Assembly (NCBI GenBank): GCA_035512595.1
Contig: DATKDU010000393.1
Location: 1 to 16,804, forward strand
Direction: 5' to 3'
DNA: 16,804 bases
DNA from: DATKDU01 sp035512595
GTDB taxonomy: Bacteria > Planctomycetota > Planctomycetia > Pirellulales > Pirellulaceae
The notes beneath the pieces were generated by a model. The model was not told the origin of the DNA. It saw only the letters and a program-made list of their open reading frames with translations, and did not search any database. Shown one piece after another: positions 1-6,718 of this stretch (positions are counted from its first letter, which is position 1; each line of letters begins with the position of its first letter). A program made the position numbers and the translations under genes.

Positions 1-12
1 TGGAATAAACTC

Positions 13-117
13 GTAGGGTGGGACCAGCCCGCCTCGGCGGGCGCCGGCCCACCAGAACGGCGCCGGCGTCACCGGCTATGGTGGGCTGGCGCTCACTGCG
101 CGACGTTTCCACCCTAC
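13..117. repeat. Multi-hairpin dispersed repeat, copy 1
   Basis: The element is bounded by GTAGGGTGG (13-21) and its reverse complement CCACCCTAC (109-117). Inside it, GCGCCGGCCCACC (41-53) pairs with GGTGGGCTGGCGC (80-92) with one mismatch. A small hairpin CCCGCC-TC-GGCGGG (28-41) sits in the left arm. The same architecture recurs at 8632-8731, and half of it at 1022-1057, so this is a repeat family rather than one gene's terminator. There is no coding capacity and it looks like a non-autonomous palindromic (REP/MITE-like) element. That such sequences are common in planctomycete genomes is recollection, not checked here. Confidence 0.7.
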
Positions 118-123
118 AATCTA

Positions 124-147
124 CAATTCGTCAATTCGTCAATTCGT
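124..147. repeat. Three tandem copies of CAATTCGT
   Basis: The 8-mer CAATTCGT occurs three times head to tail (124-131, 132-139, 140-147), directly after the multi-hairpin element and 20 bases before the Shine-Dalgarno of the next gene. It is too short and too few for a CRISPR or iteron array. It could be slippage debris or a binding site in the leader of the downstream gene. Confidence 0.6.
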
Positions 148-184
148 CAGATACTCTTCTCTGGTCAGGAGGTCTGCATCGGCA

Positions 185-931
185 ATGGGCCGTCGACACG
201 TACTACGAACAGGTAAAATGAGTAGAGCCGCGAAGGTCATTACGGCCGCAATACTGACTGTAGTATGGTTCATAGCGGCGAGTGCGTACCTGAGTGCGCC
301 ATTTACGTCCCATCGCAAGCGCCTATTTGATGCGGAGGTGCTAGTCGGTTCTGAACAAACCTTCGTCAGCCTAGTCGTACAGCATGAGAGGATCAGGACG
401 ACTCGATGGACTGCATTGGTGAACCAAGTTCGAGTATGGCCCAAGTACGACGAACGTACAACGCGATCAACAGTGTCCGTCATTGTGATCGGCCCAAATG
501 GGCCTCATGTTCATGAAATAAAGGACTTGGAAGCACCGGGGCCGGCTGTTCCAATTGAGGGAACGATCTATGTCCCAGAGCGACGGGGTTTCCGCACGGG
601 CAATGTGATAATGCGCATGTTTGAAGTGTCACCGGGCGAGGTATGCGAGGTTGATACGGCGGAGTCGGAGAGGCTTTGGGCGCGTGTGCCGCGGCCGCTC
701 GGCAACTATATCGAGTCGTTGGGGATGACTCGGCATAGCTATGGTCAGATTACGGCGAGCCCTGGGGTGCCGAAATGTGTTAGGTGTGCAAAGGGTGGAA
801 CTACCGTCGACGTGTGTTTTCAGTGGGATCGCGCTACCGTGACCGGGAGGAACGATATTGCCCGCGTGTGTGTCGTGGAGAACGGCAAGGAGACGGAACT
901 GTGGTCTTTAGAGTCGAGCGAGAACGACTAA
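185..931 (+). CDS. Unrecognised protein with N-terminal membrane anchor
   Basis: A 248-aa protein that I do not recognise. The ATG at 185 is chosen because a perfect AGGAGGT lies at 167-173, 11 bases upstream; an in-frame ATG at 218 has only a short AGG close by. Residues ~17-38 form one hydrophobic segment after a basic start (signal anchor or uncleaved signal), so the remaining ~210 residues probably lie outside the membrane. The C-terminal third has several cysteines, including a CVRC pair, and ends in an acidic tail. Base composition is visibly AT-richer than in neighbouring genes, with codons such as ATA, CTA and AGG. Together with the repeat on its left and half a repeat on its right, this suggests acquired or fast-evolving DNA. 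The frame is open throughout. No partner gene is obvious. Confidence 0.7.
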   Translation: MGRRHVLRTGKMSRAAKVITAAILTVVWFIAASAYLSAPFTSHRKRLFDAEVLVGSEQTFVSLVVQHERIRTTRWTALVNQVRVWPKYDERTTRSTVSVIVIGPNGPHVHEIKDLEAPGPAVPIEGTIYVPERRGFRTGNVIMRMFEVSPGEVCEVDTAESERLWARVPRPLGNYIESLGMTRHSYGQITASPGVPKCVRCAKGGTTVDVCFQWDRATVTGRNDIARVCVVENGKETELWSLESSEND

Positions 932-1005
932 TAAGTTGCTGTCGGAAATCGGTCGCCGTAGTTCTACCGGCGTCCATGGTGTTACTTATTCACTAGTGGC
1001 CCGTT

Positions 1006-1028
1006 AAAAATTGCCGTCAAAGGCCGGC
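1006..1028 (-). terminator. Possible weak terminator after the MLE-type gene
   Basis: Read on the minus strand, a short imperfect hairpin (GCCG...CGGC, 1013-1028) is followed by AATTTTT (T-run at 1006-1010), 32 bases past the stop of the enolase-superfamily gene. The stem has only four continuous pairs plus one after a mismatch, so its strength is doubtful. Confidence 0.35.
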
Positions 1029-1057
1029 GCTACCTGCGCGAGCTCGTCCCACCCTAC
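1022..1057. repeat. Half copy of the multi-hairpin repeat
   Basis: The reverse complement of this stretch begins GTAGGGTGGGACGAGCTCGC and ends in GCGCCGGCC. It matches the left halves of the elements at 13-117 and 8632-8731. The second half is absent. It ends three bases before the stop codon of the enolase-superfamily gene. Confidence 0.6.
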
Positions 1058-1059
1058 GA

Positions 1060-2172
1060 TTAGGCTCGATACCTCCGTAGCTGCTCCTCATCGAGTTCCA
1101 CCCCCAGGCCAGGCCCATCCGGCACGCGGGAGACCACCGGGCCAAGCGACAGCGGCTCCTTGAGCAGATCCGCCTCGTGATACAGCGGCCCGATCAGGTC
1201 GGCGGGGCACCGTTCGCTGTCGATCTCGGGAAATGCGGCAGCGACGTGCAGCATGGCGGCAGTGCCGATGCCCAGCTCCAGGTTGCTGCCGATGGCGCAC
1301 GCCAGGCCGGCGGCCTTGGCGACGTGGACGATCTCGGCCGCGGCTGCAATGCCGCCGTGCTTGCCGGGATAGATGCTGAGGATGTCGCAGGCCCGGTGGA
1401 GCGTGAGCTGCCAGGCATCCAGCAGCGTGAAGACGCTTTCGTCGGCCATGATCGGGATCGTCGTGTCCTTGCGGACCTCGGCCATCGCCGCCGGGTCGCT
1501 GGCCGGAATCGGCTGCTCGGCGACGGTCACGCCCAGATCGGCCAGCCGCCGGAGCGTCTGCTTGGCGCTGGTCACGCTCCAGCCGCAATTGGAATCGATC
1601 GTGATCGGCATATCGGGTCCGGCGACTTCGCGGACCGCCTTCACCCGCGCGACGTCCTCCTCCGGCACCAGCCCCGTCTTCACCTTGATGCAGCTTACGC
1701 CCCACTCGAGAAACTGCTGGGCCAGGCTCTGGCAGCGGGGGATGTCGAACGCCCCGACGACCATCTTGATCCGGGCCGCGTCCCGGACTTTGCCACCAAG
1801 AAGTTGATAGACCGGCTGATTGGCCGCCTTGCCGGCGATGTCCCACAGGGCGATCTCAATGCCGCACTTGGTGAACGGGTTATTCTTGCAGACAACGTCC
1901 ATGGTCTGGCGGGCCTGCGTGATATTCCGCGGGTCGCTGCCGACGAGTGCCGGGGCAAACAGCGTCTCGATGGCCGCCATCGCGCTTTGCCACGTCTCGC
2001 CAGTCCATCGCGGAGCGACCGTCGCTTCCCCCAGGCCGACGCTCCCCTCATCGGTATGGATGCGGACGATGACGATCTCGGTCACGACGTGCTCGCCGTG
2101 GGCCGTCTTGGTCGTCATCCCCTTCTTCAGCGGGACGCGGACGGGGATTGGTTCGATGCGGATGATTTTCAT
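1060..2172 (-). CDS. Enolase-superfamily enzyme, muconate-lactonizing (MLE) subgroup
   Basis: A 370-aa protein of full family length with the two-domain enolase-superfamily layout: an alpha+beta capping domain (~1-125) and a (beta/alpha)7beta barrel. The catalytic set is visible: KxK at K163/K165, metal ligands D193 (TIDSN), E219 (VAEQP) and D244 (MADES), and an opposite lysine K271 (PGKHGG). Lysines on both faces mark the MLE subgroup (cycloisomerases, dipeptide epimerases, o-succinylbenzoate synthase, hydroxyproline-betaine epimerase). Sugar-acid dehydratases of the mandelate racemase group use a His base instead. The reaction is therefore 1,1-proton transfer, cycloisomerisation or elimination on a carboxylate; the substrate is unknown. 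The start MKIIRIEPIPVRVPL is chosen because the 74 codons read upstream run through the inverted repeat and the small ORF. There is no good SD, and the repeat begins 5 bases upstream. Confidence 0.9.
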   Translation of the reverse strand: MKIIRIEPIPVRVPLKKGMTTKTAHGEHVVTEIVIVRIHTDEGSVGLGEATVAPRWTGETWQSAMAAIETLFAPALVGSDPRNITQARQTMDVVCKNNPFTKCGIEIALWDIAGKAANQPVYQLLGGKVRDAARIKMVVGAFDIPRCQSLAQQFLEWGVSCIKVKTGLVPEEDVARVKAVREVAGPDMPITIDSNCGWSVTSAKQTLRRLADLGVTVAEQPIPASDPAAMAEVRKDTTIPIMADESVFTLLDAWQLTLHRACDILSIYPGKHGGIAAAAEIVHVAKAAGLACAIGSNLELGIGTAAMLHVAAAFPEIDSERCPADLIGPLYHEADLLKEPLSLGPVVSRVPDGPGLGVELDEEQLRRYRA

Positions 2173-2177
2173 AATAA

Positions 2178-2387
2178 GTAGTAGGCACACTCCGTGTGCC
2201 GTCATGGTGTCGTAATCGGTAGTGGATTGTTCCAGATTCCCCAAAGAGTCAAACAACCGAACATCAGAACGATGATCAGGATGACGATGACCTCGTAGAT
2301 GAACGGAATACGCCGGCGTGAAGGCTGTTGCATTGTTTCTGATCGCACGTGTCACGCGGGCAACGGCACACGGAGTGTGCCTACTAC
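2178..2387. repeat. 210-bp segment bounded by perfect 25-bp inverted repeats
   Basis: Positions 2178-2202 and 2363-2387 are exact 25-bp reverse complements. Each end is itself a hairpin, GGCACAC-TCC-GTGTGCC on the left and the same palindrome inverted on the right. Between them lies a 43-codon ORF on the minus strand. The right repeat contains the TAG stop of amidohydrolase 1 (2384-2386). The left repeat reaches the last base of the small ORF and stops 5 bases before the enolase-superfamily start. It may be a small cassette, or two independent insertions of one palindromic repeat flanking a pre-existing small gene. Confidence 0.75.
2202..2333 (-). CDS. Predicted 43-aa single-helix membrane protein
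   Basis: A short frame runs from an ATG at 2333 to a TGA at 2202-2204. The peptide begins MQQPSRRRIP, then has a strongly hydrophobic stretch (~residues 11-34, rich in V, I, L, F) ending in WGIW, and a short Pro-rich tail ending ITTP. Basic residues before the helix and aromatic residues at its end are typical of a real transmembrane segment with the N-terminus in the cytoplasm. It lies between two minus-strand genes in the same direction and is enclosed by the 25-bp inverted repeats. No convincing SD precedes it (weak CAGAAA), which lowers confidence that it is translated. Function unknown; it could be a small accessory membrane protein of the cluster or cargo of the repeat. Confidence 0.5.
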   Translation of the reverse strand: MQQPSRRRIPFIYEVIVILIIVLMFGCLTLWGIWNNPLPITTP

Positions 2388-3328
2388 GTGACATACTCCG
2401 GTAGCGCCCGCTTCCAATTCTCGTAAATGATGTTGTGGATCACCTCGTCGCTGACGCGCGGGAAGTTGGTGCCGGCGACAACGTCGTTCACCTTCCACTG
2501 GCCGGCAATCACCTGCTCGGGGGTCGCGGAGGGGAAGTCGGAGCCGAAAATCAGCTTGTGCTCGACGCCGTATTCGATGGCGGTCATGAAGGCCTGCCAG
2601 TGCCGCCAGGGGCGATAGTGCAGGGCCGAGATGTTGGCGTAGAGGTTCGGGTGCTTGCGGATCAGCACGACGCACTCGGTTTCCCACGGGTGCCCCATAT
2701 GGGCGATGATGATCCGCAGGTCGGGGCAGGCGATGGCGATGTCTTCCAGCAGGATCGGGTTGGCGTATTTCAGCGGCCCCGGGCGGACGAAGCTCGTCCC
2801 CTGATGGATGTTGACCGGAATGCCGAGCTGCTCGGCGCGCCTAAAGAGTGGCAAATGCCGCGGGTCCTGCGGATCCCAGTTCTGGTAGATCGGCGAACAC
2901 TTCAGGCCGCGAAAGCCGAGGTTGTTGACGTAATGCGTAAGCTGCTCGACGCACGCCGGATCATTCGGATCGACCGAGCACCAGCCGATGAACCTTCGCT
3001 CGTGCTCCTTCACGAACCGCGCGATCAGCTCCTGATCGGCCCGAATGCCGCAGAAGGGGGCGACGATGCCGAAGACGATCACCTTGTCGCAGCCCTTGGT
3101 CGCTTCGAGCAGTTGCTCCGGCCGCGAGTCAAAGGCATTGCTCTCCTTCGTCGCCGCGCCGGCGAAGTACACATCTTTCGACAGCTTCATCTTGGCCCGC
3201 TTGGCCTCCCAGGCGAACTGGACGAACTCGTCCGAGAGGTGGTCGGGGTGCCACATCAGGTTGGTGTGGGTGTCAAACAGCATGACGCCGCCATAAGGGT
3301 TACTGGGTCCCGCGATTGTATCTGCCAT
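2384..3328 (-). CDS. Amidohydrolase-2 family (TIM-barrel) hydrolase, paralog 1
   Basis: A 314-aa member of the amidohydrolase family 2 fold (the group of ACMSD, 2-pyrone-4,6-dicarboxylate lactonase and related metal-dependent hydrolases and decarboxylases). Visible sites are H21 in FDTHTN, H175 (NIHQG), H210 (IIAHMGHPWE) and D264 (FGSDFP). The usual HxH near the N-terminus is HxN (N23), so one canonical metal ligand is replaced. The C-terminal half is clearly related to the second amidohydrolase at 6719-7567, sharing the HPNxYAxISALHYRP stretch. The start at 3328 gives a 15-residue lead; an internal ATG at 3283 (MLFDTHTN) is a plausible alternative, and neither has a strong SD. The stop lies inside the 25-bp inverted repeat. 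It is divergent from the transporter gene (57-bp gap). The substrate is not determinable. Confidence 0.88.
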   Translation of the reverse strand: MADTIAGPSNPYGGVMLFDTHTNLMWHPDHLSDEFVQFAWEAKRAKMKLSKDVYFAGAATKESNAFDSRPEQLLEATKGCDKVIVFGIVAPFCGIRADQELIARFVKEHERRFIGWCSVDPNDPACVEQLTHYVNNLGFRGLKCSPIYQNWDPQDPRHLPLFRRAEQLGIPVNIHQGTSFVRPGPLKYANPILLEDIAIACPDLRIIIAHMGHPWETECVVLIRKHPNLYANISALHYRPWRHWQAFMTAIEYGVEHKLIFGSDFPSATPEQVIAGQWKVNDVVAGTNFPRVSDEVIHNIIYENWKRALPEYVT

Positions 3329-3385
3329 GCCGAGCGAATACAGTCAGGCTCGCCTCTCATTAATGCCCGCCTTCCCAATTGCTTG

Positions 3386-4762
3386 ATGAAGCCCAATCCC
3401 TACGAAACCCCGCAGGCCACCGATGTCGCCACCCACGAGACGCCGCTGGAGTCTGCGACCCGACCATCGTGGACCCGCTTCGTCGCGCTGGCCTTCCTCT
3501 GCTCGCTTGCCGCGGTCCTCTATCTCGACCGCATTTGCATTTCCAAAGCCATCCCCTCGATGCAGCGGGAAATTCCTGGTCTCTCCGACTGGTACGTGAC
3601 ATTGGTCTTGATGGCCTTCACCTTCTCCTATGGCATTTTCGAGATTCCCGCCGGCCACTGGGGGGACACAATCGGCGCACGGCGGGTTTTGACGCGAATC
3701 TGCCTGTGCTGGTCGCTGTTCACGGCGCTCACCGGCGCGGCGACCGGCTTCGCTTCGCTGTTCATCGTCCGGTTCTTGTTTGGCGCGGGGGAAGCGGGGG
3801 CCTATCCCAACGCCGCCCGCGTGCTGTCGCGGTGGATTCCCGACCACGAGCGCGGCCGGGCGCAGGGGCTGCTGCTCACGTCCGGACAACTCGGCGGCGT
3901 CGCTGCGCCGACGATTACCGCCTACCTGATCGAATACTTCGGCTGGCGTTGGTCGTTTGTCGTCTTCGGCGCGGTCGGTGTAGTTTGGGCGGCCGCCTTC
4001 TGGCTCTGGTTCCGGGATGATCCGGGGGAGCATCCAGCCGTGAATGCCGCCGAGCTCGAGCTGATCCGCCGCGGGACGCGTCCCAAGTCGCTGGTCCACG
4101 AGTCAATCCCCTGGCGTCTGGTCGCCACCAACGGCAGCATCTGGCTGCTGGGGACGATCATTACCTTCTCGGCATTCAACTCCTACTTCTACTTTTCGTG
4201 GTTTCCCAAATACCTGGAAGAAGCCCGCCACGTGAGCAATGTGACCGCGGGCTGGCTGACTTCGCTGGCGCTGGCCGGCTCGGCAGTCGGCACGCTGGCC
4301 GGCGGCGTCATTGCCGACTGGATCGTCAAGCACAGCCTCGATGCCGACCGGGGCCGCCGCTGGTTCGGCGCAATCTGTTTTTCGGTCGCGGCAGTGGCGC
4401 TGTGGTTCGGCGTGCGGCTCGAGTCTCCGCTGGCGATGGCGTCCTTTGCCGCGGTAAGCTGCCTGGCGGCATTCATGACGACGCCCGTCTGGTGGTCGTG
4501 CGCGATTCACGTCAGCGGCAAGCACGTCGGGGCGCTGTTCGGCCTGATGAACATGATGGGGATTGTCGGTGCGCTCGCGTCGCAGTTCCTCGTCGGCGCC
4601 TTCATTACCTGGCGGGCCAACAGCGGCTATACCGGCGCGGCAAAGTGGGAAGGGGTTTTCATCGTTTATGTTGTCATCCTGTCGCTGGCGGCGGCCGGGT
4701 GGCTGCTCTACAAATCGCGCGTGGTGGAAGAGGACGTGGGGCAGGCGTCCCGCCTGCCTTAA
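3386..4762 (+). CDS. MFS transporter, anion:cation symporter (ACS) type
   Basis: A 458-aa inner-membrane carrier of usual MFS length with about 12 hydrophobic helices. Family markers are YLDRICIS (~46-53), motif A GHWGDTIGARR (~90-100) and RFLFGAGEAGAYPN (~129-142) followed by a WIPDHERGRAQG loop. These are typical of the ACS family, which imports organic anions such as hexuronates, galactonate and tartrate with protons. The ATG at 3386 starts MKPNPYETPQ, an N-terminal style I associate with planctomycetes. No clear SD is present, and upstream in-frame codons are antisense to amidohydrolase 1. The last eight residues, VGQASRLP, are encoded by a perfect hairpin repeat (4740-4758), so the tail is probably repeat-derived. 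The propeller gene starts 17 bases downstream, so the two are likely co-transcribed. Confidence 0.92.
   Translation: MKPNPYETPQATDVATHETPLESATRPSWTRFVALAFLCSLAAVLYLDRICISKAIPSMQREIPGLSDWYVTLVLMAFTFSYGIFEIPAGHWGDTIGARRVLTRICLCWSLFTALTGAATGFASLFIVRFLFGAGEAGAYPNAARVLSRWIPDHERGRAQGLLLTSGQLGGVAAPTITAYLIEYFGWRWSFVVFGAVGVVWAAAFWLWFRDDPGEHPAVNAAELELIRRGTRPKSLVHESIPWRLVATNGSIWLLGTIITFSAFNSYFYFSWFPKYLEEARHVSNVTAGWLTSLALAGSAVGTLAGGVIADWIVKHSLDADRGRRWFGAICFSVAAVALWFGVRLESPLAMASFAAVSCLAAFMTTPVWWSCAIHVSGKHVGALFGLMNMMGIVGALASQFLVGAFITWRANSGYTGAAKWEGVFIVYVVILSLAAAGWLLYKSRVVEEDVGQASRLP
4740..4758. repeat. TCC-loop palindrome inside the transporter's 3' end
   Basis: GGCAGGCG-TCC-CGCCTGCC is a perfect 8-bp stem with a TCC triloop. 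It is translated as part of the VGQASRLP tail of the transporter and is followed by the TAA stop and the SD of the next gene. Its design matches GGCACAC-TCC-GTGTGCC at 2184-2200. It could stabilise the upstream message or separate the expression of the two genes. Confidence 0.7.
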
Positions 4763-4779
4763 AAGAGGAGACGTTAGCC

Positions 4780-5811
4780 ATGCGTGGCCTGATCGCGGTT
4801 CTCGCGGCGTTGATGCTCGTCCCGCAGGTGATTGCGGAGGACATTCCCCAGTACGAGTGGACCCAAGTCACCGCGAAAGCCGCCTTCGCCCCGCGGGACG
4901 GCGCTGGGGCGCTGACGTTTCAGGGCAAGATGTGGTTCCTCGGCGGCTGGAATCCGGGGGACAAGAAAAACTTCCCGCGGATCTGCAACAACGAGGTCTG
5001 GAGCAGTGCCGACGGGGCGAACTGGACGCTGGTGAAGCCAAATACGTTTCTCGACCGCACGTTCGATCCGACGAAGGACTGGGAAGGCCGCCACACAGCC
5101 GGCTACGTTGTCTTCAAGGACAAGCTGTGGATCATCGGCGGCGACGTGAACCAGGGGCATTATCACTTCGACGTCTGGAACTCGGCCGACGGCAAAACGT
5201 GGACGCACGTGAACAAGGACAAACCGGTGCCGTGGGGTCCGCGGGCCCTGCATTACACGGTCGTCCACGACGGCAAGATCTGGGTCCTCGGCGGCCAGAC
5301 GGTGCCGCAGATCGCCAAGAGCGACGAAATCTTCTACCGCGATGTCTGGACGACGACCGACGGCATCGAGTGGACCGAGGTCAAGCCGAAAGAGCCCTAC
5401 TGGTCGCAGCGGGGCATGATCGGCGGCAGTGCCGTCTTCAAAGGGCGGATCTGGATTCTCGGCGGCGGCACCTACGACACGCCGAAGATTCCCACTCGCA
5501 AGTATTTCAATGACGTCTGGAGCAGTGCCGACGGCATTACCTGGGAGCAGCACACGGCGGCCGCCCCCTGGGCGCCGCGACAATACCACGACGTGGCCGT
5601 GTGGGACGACCGGCTGTGGGTGCTCGAAGGATTCTCCGGCGCCAATCGCAATGACGTCTGGCACTCCGCCGACGGCGTCACGTGGCACGAAGTGAAGAAC
5701 ACTCCCTGGGCTCCGCGCCACGCCGCCAGCGTCTTCGTCTACGACGGCTCGCTGTGGATGGTGGCGGGAAACAACATGCAGAGTGATGTGTGGAGGCTCG
5801 ACAAGAAGTAA
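4780..5811 (+). CDS. Secreted six-repeat Kelch-like beta-propeller protein
   Basis: A 343-aa protein with a cleavable signal peptide (MRGLIAVLAALMLVPQVIA, likely cut after residue 19), so it acts outside the cytoplasm. The start is fixed by AGAGGAG nine bases upstream. The body shows a repeated unit ending in [ND]xVWxSADGxxW: residues ~71-82, 130-141, 187-198, 244-255 and 291-302, with a last partial SDVWRLDKK at 335-343. Each is preceded by a Kelch-type strand with W-[IVF]-[IL]-x-G-G (for example LWIIGG, IWVLGG, IWILGG). Six units predict a six-bladed propeller. Such proteins bind or modify carbohydrates or serve as scaffolds. NanM-type mutarotases are a distant functional analogy only. Being co-transcribed with an importer suggests a role in capturing or processing its substrate. 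No catalytic residue can be assigned. Confidence 0.87.
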   Translation: MRGLIAVLAALMLVPQVIAEDIPQYEWTQVTAKAAFAPRDGAGALTFQGKMWFLGGWNPGDKKNFPRICNNEVWSSADGANWTLVKPNTFLDRTFDPTKDWEGRHTAGYVVFKDKLWIIGGDVNQGHYHFDVWNSADGKTWTHVNKDKPVPWGPRALHYTVVHDGKIWVLGGQTVPQIAKSDEIFYRDVWTTTDGIEWTEVKPKEPYWSQRGMIGGSAVFKGRIWILGGGTYDTPKIPTRKYFNDVWSSADGITWEQHTAAAPWAPRQYHDVAVWDDRLWVLEGFSGANRNDVWHSADGVTWHEVKNTPWAPRHAASVFVYDGSLWMVAGNNMQSDVWRLDKK

Positions 5812-5920
5812 GGCTCGATCAAGCGTCGCCAAGTCCGACAGACTTCATTGGGGCGCGCCCTCATCCAGAAGTCGGCATTTTGCCTCGTTGGGGTGAACGG
5901 GTAGGTGCCGCGTTCATTCG

Positions 5921-6661
5921 TCAACCTTGCTTGCCCTCTAGCACTCCGCGCCAATACGCCGGCATCCCGCGAAACGCCTCCAGGTACGTTGCTTCCAGCG
6001 GCACGTTGACGTACCAGGCGGGATTCAAAAACAGCGGCATTTCCGGCAGCGGCGAGCCGAACGCGACATGTTCGAGATACGCCTCGGGACACGGACCGGC
6101 GACGTAGGACGCCAGCGTTAGCGGTTCGCCGGCAGGCAATGCATACGGCTCGTCGTCGAAGCGTTCCCAAATCGCCGCATGCACTCCCTGCGGGTCGTAA
6201 GTTCCCGGCAGGAGAATATCGGCCAGCAGCACGTGAATGCCGCTGCAGAGCGCAGTTTCCGCTTTGTCCGCAAATTCGGCGACGTGAGAAGCACGGTCCT
6301 TATTCGCGGGCGACACAATCTCAATCAACGCAATGATCCGGTGACCGCTGACGTGCCGAATTGCCAGCGTGCGGCGCGTGCCGCGGGCCGACGGCGACGG
6401 CGACAGCTTGCGCCGCACGCGCGGAGGCGCGTCGGCCAACGCCACACCCCCTGGCGGTTCCGCAGGTGGTTGGCTGCCCGGCTGCGGAACTTGCAGCGTC
6501 AGCACGTCGGCGATGAGCCGCCCGCCATGCTGCTCCGGCAGCGCGTAGTAACCGCTGGGCAAGATGCCACCGTTTAGCGACTCGCTGAGGTGCGTGATCC
6601 ACGCGGTATGAAAGGCGTGAAATGTCCCCGCGTCAACTTTGGTCCAATCGTGAATCGGCAT
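5921..6661 (-). CDS. DUF4058 family protein
   Basis: A 246-aa protein. The N-terminus MPIHDWTKVDAGTFHAFHTA (1-20) continuing into WITHLSESLNGGILPSGYYA is the hallmark of DUF4058, a family I know mainly from planctomycetes and cyanobacteria with no assigned function. The centre contains IALIEIVSPANKDR (~110-123), reminiscent of the E-V-x-SP-x-x-K core of Uma2/PD-(D/E)XK-like domains; this link is inference. A Pro/Ala/Arg-rich stretch (~60-95) separates the two parts. The start at 6661 is preferred over an upstream ATG because GGAG lies 8 bases upstream. It converges on the propeller gene (109-bp gap) and precedes nothing obviously related. It may be unrelated to the surrounding catabolic genes. 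Confidence 0.85.
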   Translation of the reverse strand: MPIHDWTKVDAGTFHAFHTAWITHLSESLNGGILPSGYYALPEQHGGRLIADVLTLQVPQPGSQPPAEPPGGVALADAPPRVRRKLSPSPSARGTRRTLAIRHVSGHRIIALIEIVSPANKDRASHVAEFADKAETALCSGIHVLLADILLPGTYDPQGVHAAIWERFDDEPYALPAGEPLTLASYVAGPCPEAYLEHVAFGSPLPEMPLFLNPAWYVNVPLEATYLEAFRGMPAYWRGVLEGKQG

Positions 6662-6718
6662 ACTGCTCGCTCCGTGGCCGTACCTCCGATTGTACTCCAA
6701 CGGAATGTCTCGCGATTC

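Noticed and set aside
124..147. Tandem CAATTCGT copies as a CRISPR or iteron array
   Set aside because: There are only three 8-bp units, no spacers, and no cas or replication genes nearby.
1060..2172. Sugar-acid dehydratase (mandelate racemase subgroup) assignment
   Set aside because: The expected His general base is not seen; instead K271 in PGKHGG gives the Lys-Lys arrangement of the MLE subgroup.
2435..3385. A long plus-strand frame running in front of the transporter start, over amidohydrolase 1
   Set aside because: It is antisense to a gene with clear family motifs, has an Arg/Gly/Val-rich composition typical of high-GC shadow frames, and the transporter has a natural start at 3386.
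5812..5920. A bidirectional terminator between the convergent propeller and DUF4058 genes
   Set aside because: Only short 4-5 bp stems without T-runs were found.
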